A stretch of DNA of 52,341 nucleotides, taken from NCBI GenBank assembly GCA_910584035.1, contig CAJTZR010000002.1, forward strand, positions 1 to 52,341, written 5' to 3'. This DNA is from an uncultured Christensenella sp. (GTDB lineage Bacteria > Bacillota > Clostridia > Christensenellales > UBA3700). The position numbers were made by a program, and so were the translations under genes. Shown here piece after piece: positions 46,141 through 52,341 of this stretch. The stretch's first letter is position 1, and each line of letters starts with the position of its first letter. The notes under the pieces were generated by a model that was not told where the DNA came from, did not search any database, and worked only from the letters and a program-made list of their open reading frames with translations.

Positions 46141-46632
46141 ATGGTAACTTTTGACAGAAAAAGCTTAATAGAATCACAAAAGAATAAATTAGACCGCATT
46201 TACACAGACATAAATTTCTTTGTTTGGTTGGGGTGGGTTATTACTACAATTGTATCAATTGTGGTAATGTGCTTTTTTTCAATCGTAGCTGGACTTTGGC
46301 TTGAAGCGGTTGTAGTTTTTTGTTGTTCAATGTATTATATGATGATGTCTTTTGTTAAAGAGAGAATGGCTTTAGGCTATTACCAAAAGGCAAAAAGTAT
46401 CACTGTTAGTAGCATAAAAGAGGGACTTGTCTTTAAACAAGTTACCAAAGATGATGAAAAAGATTTTTTGATTGCATATAGCGATATAAACAGAGTTTTT
46501 GAGCATAAGACTTTTATAGTAATAATGCTAAAAAGCGAGGGTAAAATCACTTTGCCAAACTTGCCAGAAGCAGAGGAAATCAAGCAGCTGTTAAAAGATA
46601 AATTGCATAGTGCATATTTGATTTTAAATTGA
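46141..46632 (+). CDS. Small membrane protein with two N-terminal helices
   Basis: The 163-residue protein has two adjacent hydrophobic helices (about 26-45 and 47-69), then a soluble C-terminal domain of about 90 residues rich in alternating beta strands (SITVSSIKEGLVFKQ, FLIAYSDINRVFEHKTFIVIMLK). The layout resembles YcxB-like or bacterial PH-like membrane proteins, but I do not assign a family. The promoter leaves no leader before the ATG. The PflX-like gene follows after 27 bases and may be co-transcribed, although it too lacks a clear ribosome site. Confidence 0.75.
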   Translation: MVTFDRKSLIESQKNKLDRIYTDINFFVWLGWVITTIVSIVVMCFFSIVAGLWLEAVVVFCCSMYYMMMSFVKERMALGYYQKAKSITVSSIKEGLVFKQVTKDDEKDFLIAYSDINRVFEHKTFIVIMLKSEGKITLPNLPEAEEIKQLLKDKLHSAYLILN

Positions 46633-46640
46633 AAAAACAA

Positions 46641-46656
46641 TCAAAAATCGGTACTA
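46641..46656 (+). repeat. Recurrent intergenic motif, copy 4
   Basis: TCAAAAATCGGTACTA matches the core and right arm of the motif at 9737 and 17454. It ends four bases before the ATG of the PflX-like gene, so here it lies in the translation initiation region. Confidence 0.5.
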
Positions 46657-46659
46657 AAT

Positions 46660-47583
46660 ATGGAAAATTTACGTTTATTTGATAAAAATCTAAAGGGTTT
46701 AGCGTTAAATTCGCAGTGCAATTGTTGCCCAAGACAATGTAATGTTTCAAGACAAAAAAGCGTGGGCTATTGCAAAAGCAAAGGTCTTAGGATAGCACGT
46801 TTCGGGTTGCATATGTGGGAAGAACCTTGTATTAGTGGAACTCGTGGTTCGGGTACAATTTTTTTCAGTGGTTGCTCCCTAAGATGTATTTATTGCCAAA
46901 ATTATGAGGTGTCACAATTATCAAAGGGTTATGACATTTCAGTTAATGAACTTGTAAATATTTTTAAACAGCTTGAGGATATGGGGGCAAATAATATCAA
47001 TTTAGTAACGCCAACACATTATGTCGATTACATAATTATGGCACTTGATATTTATAAGCCGTCTATCCCCATTTGCTACAATTCAAGTGGTTACGAAAGT
47101 GAAAGCACTATTCAAAAACTTGCAAAATATGTGGATATTTTTTTGGTAGATTTTAAGTATATTCAAAAGAATTTGAGTATTGATTTTTCCTCAAGTAATG
47201 ATTATCCCGAGGTTGCAAAGTCGGCAATACTTGCTATGAAAAAACTTGTTTCAAACAACATTTTTGACAGCAATGGGATAATGCAAAAAGGTATTATCGT
47301 AAGGCATTTAGTTTTGCCAAATTGTTTGCAAAACTCCAAAGATATTGTGCTTTGGATAGCTCAAAATTTGGGCGTGGATACAATTGTATCAATTATGAAT
47401 CAATATACGCCTTATGGCACAGCAGTCGGGCATAAAGTAATTGGCAGAAAGGTTAAACCTCTGGAATATAAACTAATTGTAAGTTATGCGGAAAAACTTG
47501 GGTTTACAAATGCGTATATCCAAGATAGCGATAGTGCTGACGAATGTTATATTCCGCAGTTTTTTGGTGATAATGCTTATTAA
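46660..47583 (+). CDS. PflX-like radical SAM protein
   Basis: The 307-residue protein has an N-terminal Cys cluster (CNCCPRQC and YCKS, residues 20-39), then the radical SAM motif CSLRCIYC (72-79), spaced C-x3-C-x2-C. It next has NLVTPTHY and ICYNSSGYE. This order matches the COG1313/PflX group, related to pyruvate-formate-lyase activating enzymes. It should bind one 4Fe-4S cluster on the CxxxCxxC, and possibly another metal site on the N-terminal Cys residues. The substrate is unknown. No glycyl-radical enzyme gene is adjacent. Confidence 0.85.
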   Translation: MENLRLFDKNLKGLALNSQCNCCPRQCNVSRQKSVGYCKSKGLRIARFGLHMWEEPCISGTRGSGTIFFSGCSLRCIYCQNYEVSQLSKGYDISVNELVNIFKQLEDMGANNINLVTPTHYVDYIIMALDIYKPSIPICYNSSGYESESTIQKLAKYVDIFLVDFKYIQKNLSIDFSSSNDYPEVAKSAILAMKKLVSNNIFDSNGIMQKGIIVRHLVLPNCLQNSKDIVLWIAQNLGVDTIVSIMNQYTPYGTAVGHKVIGRKVKPLEYKLIVSYAEKLGFTNAYIQDSDSADECYIPQFFGDNAY

Positions 47584-47589
47584 ATTGCG

Positions 47590-47760
47590 TTTTAAGAGTT
47601 AAAATATTTTGTCAATATTTAAGAATATAATCGCTATAAAGGAAAAAAAATTGTTGCCATTTAAGAGCTAAAAAATTATTTACTAAAATATTTACTATTT
47701 AAGAGCATACTCCTATTTAAGATTTAAAATATTTTTGCCGTTATTTAAGAGCTATACTGG
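47590..47760. repeat. Degenerate short repeats of TATTTAAGAGCTA
   Basis: The unit TATTTAAGAGCTA or a close variant appears about six times between the PflX-like gene and 47760, at irregular 20-40 base spacing. Near 47592 it reads TTTTAAGAGTTA, near 47659 CATTTAAGAGCTA, near 47696 TATTTAAGAGCATA and near 47742 TATTTAAGAGCTATA. No coding frame runs through it. Confidence 0.5.
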
Positions 47761-47867
47761 TTACTGCATATTAAATTAATTAAGCTAGTAATCAATCACA
47801 AGAGTTGAGTATTAAGGTGTTCGTTGCTATTTTAGATTCAAAATGGTTTTGTTGGTATTAAATGAAC

Positions 47868-48072
47868 AAGTTTTTTGTTTGTGGTTACTTAGGTAAGTAG
47901 TTGCGTTTTGTTTAATATGCACTTTTAATAATTTTTTAACGCCTTATATGTTTGGTAATTAAATTGTTTTGTTTATGGGGACTTAGGGAAGCAATTGCAT
48001 TCTGTTTAATATAGCACATTGTAAATTTTTTAGGTGGAGCTTTATATATTTAAGTTAATAAATTTAAATTGA
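47868..48072. repeat. Imperfect tandem duplication of about 100 bases
   Basis: The block from about 47868 (GTTTGTGGTTACTTAGGTAAG ... GTTTAATATGCAC ... AATTTTTTAACG ... TATATGTTTGGTAATTAAATTG) is repeated from about 47970 (GTTTATGGGGACTTAGGGAAG ... GTTTAATATAGCAC ... AATTTTTTAGGTGG ... TATATATTTAAG). The copies diverge by many substitutions but keep the order of blocks. Confidence 0.55.
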
Positions 48073-48084
48073 ATTGTTTTTTGC

Positions 48085-48135
48085 TTGACAAAATATGGCA
48101 AATAATGTTAGTATACTAACAGTTAGTTTGCTAAC
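48085..48135 (+). promoter_or_regulatory. Promoter with two tandem palindromic operators
   Basis: TTGACA (48085-48090) is followed 18 bases later by TAGTAT (48109-48114) as the best -10. Over and after the -10 lie GTTAGTATACTAAC (48107-48120, perfect palindrome) and GTTAGTTTGCTAAC (48122-48135, five-base arms), centred 15 bases apart. The TTAG..CTAA arms are like those of MarR-family repressors. A repressor here would block initiation of the small gene downstream. Confidence 0.7.
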
Positions 48136-48156
48136 ATTTATTAGAGGTAGTTTTTT

Positions 48157-48321
48157 ATGTTGCTTGAAATAATATATACAATAGTAAGTATAAATGGCGA
48201 TTACGCTTATTGTATGAGCGAACAAGGCAGTTACACAAATATAGCCTTGGCACTCTTACCAGACGATATTGATGAGGGCGATAAAGTAAAATTCAGCAAC
48301 TTTTCATACGAAAAAATTTAA
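48157..48321 (+). CDS. Small DUF3006-like protein
   Basis: The 54-residue product contains INGDYAYCMSEQGSYTNIALALLPDDIDEGDKVKFSN. This resembles the DUF3006 pattern (a short beta strand, GD.A.C, then LP..I.EGD), a family of small Firmicutes proteins of unknown function. It has no membrane helix. An AGAGGT ribosome site precedes the ATG. It is the first gene behind the double palindromic operator, so it is probably tightly regulated. It is shorter than the usual gene-size cut-off. Confidence 0.65.
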   Translation: MLLEIIYTIVSINGDYAYCMSEQGSYTNIALALLPDDIDEGDKVKFSNFSYEKI

Positions 48322-48584
48322 TTGTTAGTAAGTATTTTGTGGTTTTCGAGGAAAAAATACAAATAAATATCAAAAAATGTGCTTTTAACGTCCTAAATAT
48401 ATAACATTTTGTGTATAATAAATAGAAAAGGCATAAATTTGTAAAAAAATATGGCAAAAAATTCCATTTTATGTTAAAATAGAATTTGTATAATAAAAAA
48501 TATAAAAACACGATATGTTTTGTGTTTTGATAGTAATAAGCGTTTATCAAAAGAAATCGGCTTTTTGCTTTATGGAGGTAAACA

Positions 48585-50795
48585 TTGAACAAAAAAACTG
48601 GTAAAATATTAAAGTATGTTTTAATAATTGCACTTGTTGTTACAATAATTATTTTATTAGCGTCTTACTTATCTGATATGAACAAACCAGATAAGATTAA
48701 TTATAACGATTTAAGTAATGAAATTGTAAGCGGTAAGATTGCGGAATTATATCACGTTGGAACAAATAATATTAGGATTTTGTATGTAGGTTCAAAAATT
48801 GATTCTGCAAAATTCCCAAAACAATATGATGCGGTATGTTATAGTACTGGCAGAACTGCGTTTTTCGCTTTAGGCGAACAAATAAAAGGGTTAAAGAACT
48901 ATATTGCTAGTTTGAAACAGCAAAACCCAGGTATTACTGATGCTGACATTAAAGCAAATTTGCTTTCTCACGAGGAATATTCAAAATTAATTCCTAGTGG
49001 TGGTGCTACTTTTGATGTTGAAAAATTTATGAATTTAAACATCAAGTTTGATGGTGACGATTTAAATGGTGATTCAAGTTGGGTATCAATGATATTCCCA
49101 ATAGTTGCAACTATTGTAATGGGTGTATTGTTGTTTATAATGTTCCGTCAAATGGCTGGCTCTAACGGCAAAGCTATGAATTTTGGTAAAAACAAGGCAA
49201 AATTACAATCTAATATCAAAGTTAGATTTAGCGATGTTGCTGGTGCAGAAGAGGAAAAAGAGGAACTTAAGGAAGTTGTGGAATTCTTGAAAAACCCTAA
49301 AAAGTTTAGCGAGCTTGGTGCAAGGATACCAAAAGGCGTATTGCTTGTAGGACCTCCAGGAACGGGTAAAACTCTATTCGCAAAAGCTGTTGCGGGCGAG
49401 GCTGGTGTTCCATTCTTTAGTATGTCAGGTTCCGACTTTGTAGAAATGTTTGTTGGTACGGGTGCTGCGAGAGTTCGTGACTTGTTCTCTGAGGCAGAGA
49501 AGAATATGCCTTGTATAGTATTTATTGATGAGATTGATGCTGTAGGTAGACAAAGAGGTGCTGGACTTGGCGGTGGTAATGACGAGAGAGAGCAAACACT
49601 TAACCAATTATTGGTACAAATGGATGGTTTTGAGAAAAATGAGGGCATAATCATTATGGCGGCTACAAACCGTGCAGACGTACTTGACCCAGCATTATTA
49701 AGACCAGGCAGATTTGATAGACAAATTTATGTAAATATCCCAGATGTTAAAGGCAGAGAGGAAATCTTTAAAGTTCACAGCCGTAACAAACCACTTGCTC
49801 CAGATGTAAGCTTTAAAGTTTTGGCAAGAATGACTAGCGGTTTTAGCGGTGCAGATATTGAAAATCTTTTAAATGAGGCAGCAATTTTAGCCGCAAGAGC
49901 TAATAGACGAGTAATCATAATGGAAGATATACTCGAAGGTATCAACAAAGTTATTGCTGGACCTCAAAAGAAATCTAGAACAATCACTGAAACAGATAAA
50001 AGAATCACCGCTTATCACGAGGCTGGACACGCAATTATTGCAAGGATATTACCAGGCTGTGACGAGGTTCAAGAGGTTAGTATCGTACCACGTGGTATGG
50101 CAGCGGGTTATACTTTGACAAGACCAGTTAATGACGATAGTCACGTTACTAAAAACAAGCTTAACGACAATATTTGTATGATGCTTGGTGGTAGAGCGGC
50201 GGAAAAAATTGTTATTCACGATATCTCAACTGGTGCATCAAATGATATTGAACGTGCAAGTGGTATCGCAAGGAAAATGGTTACCGAGTGGGGTATGAGC
50301 GATAAGCTTGGTAATATGTTCCTTGGCGGTTCGGGAGAAGTTTTCCTTGGTAGAGATTACTCTCAACACACCGCATATAGTGAGGCAATTGCGGGACAAA
50401 TCGATGACGAAGTAAAAACTATCATTGACGAAAATTATCAAAGAGCGTTAAAAATTTTGCAAGATAATAGAACAATACTTGACAATATGGTTAAAGTATT
50501 GTATGAAAAAAATACTATCTATACTGAAGAGGTTGATATGTTGTTTGACGGCAAATCAGCTGAGGAAATTATAAAGAGTATTGAGGAAAAAATGGCAAAA
50601 CGTGAGGAGTATAAAAAGGTAGAACAAACTACAGAAATTGCTCCAGTTCAAGTAAAAGCGGATAGTGAAATTAAAGCTGACAACAACGAACTAAATAAAG
50701 CAGATATTCCTCAAACAAATGCTGAAAATGAAAGCGTAAAAGCTTCAGAGAACGAACAAGCAACAAAAGAACAAGATTCTGTCAAAGAGGACTAA
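48585..50795 (+). CDS. ftsH: ATP-dependent zinc metalloprotease FtsH
   Basis: FtsH is a membrane-anchored AAA+ protease that degrades damaged membrane proteins and regulatory substrates. The 736-residue protein has two membrane helices (about 9-27 and 166-186) around an extracytoplasmic domain that is longer than usual. Then come Walker A GPPGTGKT (256-263), Walker B FIDEIDAVG and the SRH segment. The zinc site HEAGH (478-482) lies in the peptidase domain. The C-terminal 60 residues are Glu/Lys-rich. The start is TTG 48585, seven bases after TATGGAGG; no in-frame ATG fits better. A perfect 30-base terminator palindrome follows. Confidence 0.96.
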   Translation: MNKKTGKILKYVLIIALVVTIIILLASYLSDMNKPDKINYNDLSNEIVSGKIAELYHVGTNNIRILYVGSKIDSAKFPKQYDAVCYSTGRTAFFALGEQIKGLKNYIASLKQQNPGITDADIKANLLSHEEYSKLIPSGGATFDVEKFMNLNIKFDGDDLNGDSSWVSMIFPIVATIVMGVLLFIMFRQMAGSNGKAMNFGKNKAKLQSNIKVRFSDVAGAEEEKEELKEVVEFLKNPKKFSELGARIPKGVLLVGPPGTGKTLFAKAVAGEAGVPFFSMSGSDFVEMFVGTGAARVRDLFSEAEKNMPCIVFIDEIDAVGRQRGAGLGGGNDEREQTLNQLLVQMDGFEKNEGIIIMAATNRADVLDPALLRPGRFDRQIYVNIPDVKGREEIFKVHSRNKPLAPDVSFKVLARMTSGFSGADIENLLNEAAILAARANRRVIIMEDILEGINKVIAGPQKKSRTITETDKRITAYHEAGHAIIARILPGCDEVQEVSIVPRGMAAGYTLTRPVNDDSHVTKNKLNDNICMMLGGRAAEKIVIHDISTGASNDIERASGIARKMVTEWGMSDKLGNMFLGGSGEVFLGRDYSQHTAYSEAIAGQIDDEVKTIIDENYQRALKILQDNRTILDNMVKVLYEKNTIYTEEVDMLFDGKSAEEIIKSIEEKMAKREEYKKVEQTTEIAPVQVKADSEIKADNNELNKADIPQTNAENESVKASENEQATKEQDSVKED

Positions 50796-50851
50796 AAGCC
50801 CGCAAAATCGACAGCGACAAATAAGATTTAAAAATAAAATATAACAAATCA

Positions 50852-50890
50852 AAACAACCGACAAAATTTTGTCGGTTGTTTGCTTCTTTT
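50852..50890 (+). terminator. Terminator after ftsH
   Basis: A perfect 30-base palindrome (left arm AAACAACCGACAAAA, 50852-50866; right arm its complement to 50881) is followed by GCTTCTTTT. The stem is exceptionally long. Confidence 0.93.
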
Positions 50891-51092
50891 AATAATAATA
50901 TTTAATATCAAATGTTTTGTTGGGTGGAACAAAGGGGTACAAACTACACTTAAGCTAATATAGGTTAAATTAAGAAAGCTTAATTTGCCAATAGACTACA
51001 TTTAAATTGTTTCAGCATTGTGGTAATTGAGGGTATAAGGTATGGTTAATAATGTATTAAAAAATTTTGAGGAAAAACCTAGTAAAAATTAC

Positions 51093-51121
51093 TTGATTTT
51101 ATATCCTTATTATAGTAAAAT
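51093..51121 (+). promoter_or_regulatory. Promoter of purC
   Basis: TTGATT (51093-51098) and TAAAAT (51116-51121) are 17 bases apart. The leader is only about 26 nt and carries GGTGGAGG, so no riboswitch fits between promoter and gene. The stretch from 50891 to here has no gene. Confidence 0.65.
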
Positions 51122-51153
51122 AAACTTAAGCTAATGGGTGGAGGTTAACTCAT

Positions 51154-51831
51154 ATGAAAATGGTATATAAAGGCAAAACAAAAGATGTTTATGCAGCAGA
51201 AAATGGTAATTACGTTTTAAAATTTAAAGACGATGCTACTGGCGAGAATGGTGTATTTGACCCAGGTGCAAATACTGTAGGTGTAACTATTGAAGGTCTA
51301 GGAATGGACGCATTAAAACTTACAACTTATTTTTATACAATGCTAGCTGAAATGGGTGTTGAAAATCACTTTGTTAGCTCTGATTTGAAAGAAGGTACTA
51401 TGGAAGTTAAACCAGCAGTTAAATTTGGTAAAGGTTTAGAGGTTATTTGCCGTCTTAAAGCAGTTGGTTCTTTCTTTAGAAGATATGGCGACTATTGCAA
51501 AAATGGTCAAGATTTAGATTATTTTGTTGAGGTTACTTTGAAAGATGACGACAGATGTGACCCGCCTATAACAAAAGACGCTCTAGATATGTTAAACATT
51601 TTAACAAAAGAGCAATACGAAGTACTAAAAGCTGATACAATCAAAATCACTAAGATTGTACAAGATGTTTTAGCTAAGAAAGGTGCTACATTATACGATA
51701 TTAAATTTGAGTTTGGTATTGTTAATGGCAAAGTTATCCTAATTGACGAAATTAGCGGTGGCAATATGAGAGCAATGAAAGACGGCAAATTCTTAGAGCC
51801 ACTTGAGTACGCTCCACTAATCTTAGGTTAA
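51154..51831 (+). CDS. purC: SAICAR synthetase
   Basis: PurC joins aspartate to CAIR to make SAICAR in purine synthesis. The 225-residue protein begins KMVYKGKTKDVYAAENG, the nucleotide-binding start of the family. It contains NHFVSSDLKEGTMEVKPAVK and EVICRLKAVGSFFRRYG, and ends LIDEISGGNMRAMKDGKFLEPL. The usual DEISPDTCRLWD is replaced by DEISGGNMR, so it belongs to a variant subgroup. Its sequence is otherwise complete. It stands alone here, with no other pur gene, and is followed by a terminator. Confidence 0.92.
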   Translation: MKMVYKGKTKDVYAAENGNYVLKFKDDATGENGVFDPGANTVGVTIEGLGMDALKLTTYFYTMLAEMGVENHFVSSDLKEGTMEVKPAVKFGKGLEVICRLKAVGSFFRRYGDYCKNGQDLDYFVEVTLKDDDRCDPPITKDALDMLNILTKEQYEVLKADTIKITKIVQDVLAKKGATLYDIKFEFGIVNGKVILIDEISGGNMRAMKDGKFLEPLEYAPLILG

Positions 51832-51863
51832 TTAAATAAAAAATTACAACTATAAAGTTTCAC

Positions 51864-51898
51864 AAAAAACCACTGCAAAACGGTGGTTTTTGTTTTTT
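51864..51898 (+). terminator. Terminator after purC
   Basis: AAAACCACTG pairs with CGGTGGTTTT (one G-U pair) around CAAAA, and a T-run follows. Confidence 0.9.
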
Positions 51899-51950
51899 CA
51901 CAAAATAACCACTATCAATGTTGGTGTAGAAACAAGCTAAAGCTATAATG
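51896..51950. repeat. Partial third copy of repeat family A
   Basis: ACAAAATAACCACTATCAATG, then TTGGTGTAGAAACAAGCTAAAGCTATA, aligns with the left ends of the repeats at 21187 and 21431. Only the first 50 bases are related. The DNA after it carries an imperfect stem (CTTCTTGATAT near 51966 with ATATCAAGGAGGG near 52008). Confidence 0.5.
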
Positions 51951-52033
51951 ATTGAAAATATAGCCCCTTCTTGATATAATAAAAATGGTTCCAGCTGATT
52001 CATAAAAAATATCAAGGAGGGTTACTTTATTAA

Positions 52034-52051
52034 AATACCCCCGATTTTTGA
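52034..52051 (-). repeat. Recurrent intergenic motif, copy 5
   Basis: On the minus strand the core TCAAAAATC is followed by GGGG-GTATT, that is the motif with two extra G bases before the right arm. It lies in the gap between purC and the next gene. Confidence 0.45.
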
Positions 52052-52241
52052 CAGCTTTTTCTCATATTTTTAATGTTTTTGCTTGTATTAGTTGTTAAAA
52101 ATAACTATTTACTTTATCTTTCATATATAACTTTAACAAGTTAATCTTAGTTAGTTAATATAATATTTTCTTTAAAAAATTCACCTAATATATATTTTAC
52201 TTAGGCTTTAGAATAAATATTTTTTTGTCGCAATATGTATA

Positions 52242-52259
52242 AAATTGTTGCAACAATTT
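52242..52259. promoter_or_regulatory. 18-base perfect palindrome upstream of the last gene
   Basis: AAATTGTTG-CAACAATTT reads the same on both strands. It overlaps a possible -35 (TTGCAA) with TAAAAT 18 bases later, and so may be an operator for the gene starting at 52301. Confidence 0.5.
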
Positions 52260-52300
52260 ACTCAAATATGGTAAAATATGGTATATTTTTAAGGGGATAA

Positions 52301-52341
52301 ATGCACATAGCATTAATTTGTAAAATGGTTAAAAAGGCAAA
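52301..52341 (+). CDS. Start of a gene truncated by the window edge
   Basis: ATG 52301 follows AAGGGGATAA and opens MHIALICKMVKKAK up to the edge of the window. The ribosome site is good and a promoter-like pair lies upstream. The first 13 codons are too few to name a family. Confidence 0.45.
   Translation, partial: MHIALICKMVKKA

Noticed and set aside
48293..48592. 99-codon minus-strand frame between the small gene and ftsH
   Set aside because: It is Phe/Tyr/Ile-rich, without a ribosome site, and overlaps the ftsH start; probably chance.
1..52341. CRISPR arrays, tRNA, rRNA, tmRNA or complete insertion sequences
   Set aside because: No regularly spaced repeats, cloverleaf-type sequences, rRNA-like GC-rich stretches or transposase frames were found on reading both strands; a covariance-model scan could still reveal a weak RNA gene.

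Overview
The window looks like the replication-origin neighbourhood of a low-GC, Gram-positive-type (Clostridia-like) bacterium. The evidence is very AT-rich DNA, standard stop codons, Shine-Dalgarno sites of the GGAGG type, sigma-A style promoters, and the classical Firmicutes origin set: rpmH, rnpA, yidD, yidC, khpB/jag, mnmE, mnmG, rsmG, parB, dnaA, dnaN, recF, gyrB and gyrA. A YyaC (DUF1256) protein, a DUF951 protein and a DUF3781 protein also fit Clostridia. I cannot name a genus. A gut-type uncultured lineage is plausible from the sugar-utilisation genes, but that is inference.

Region by region: 0.3-11 kb holds the rpmH-to-parB series on the + strand, with unusually long AT-rich spacers and dispersed repeats between genes. 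At 11-17.4 kb the order changes. A small two-helix membrane protein is followed by a convergent minus-strand block (dnaA, then dnaN, then a methyltransferase), and recF is divergent from dnaA. The dnaA-dnaN spacer carries DnaA boxes and is the best oriC candidate. 17.5-21.2 kb holds yyaC, a CvpA-like protein, a FabG-like reductase, rplI and upp. 21.2-21.6 kb carries a duplicated non-coding repeat with a stable palindrome. 21.8-28.3 kb is a minus-strand glycoside operon: GH36 alpha-galactosidase-like enzyme, GPH transporter with a very long coiled-coil tail, and DUF5054/GH38-like enzyme. 29-35 kb holds gyrB-gyrA and pheA. 36.5-41.4 kb is a plsY operon whose second gene encodes a membrane-anchored protein of about 1400 residues that I do not recognise. 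43.1-47.6 kb holds a signal peptidase, a DUF951 protein, a serine-less alpha/beta-hydrolase-like protein, a small membrane protein and a PflX-like radical SAM enzyme. 48-52.3 kb holds a small DUF3006-like protein behind a double palindromic operator, ftsH, purC and the first codons of another gene.

Several signals are not explained by ordinary gene content. dnaA, recF and one membrane-protein gene have a -10 box exactly six bases before the ATG and no properly placed ribosome site, so they look leaderless. A short palindromic motif (AATACC..TCAAAAATC..GGTATT) recurs in gene junctions. The plsY promoter has a palindrome in its spacer, gyrB has a structured 5' leader, and the rpmH-parB block points towards the putative oriC instead of away from it.

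The giant plsY-linked protein is the strongest candidate for something undescribed. It has one N-terminal membrane helix and what look like three or four diverged repeats of a helix-plus-beta-sheet module. No CRISPR array, rRNA, tRNA, complete insertion sequence or prophage was seen.
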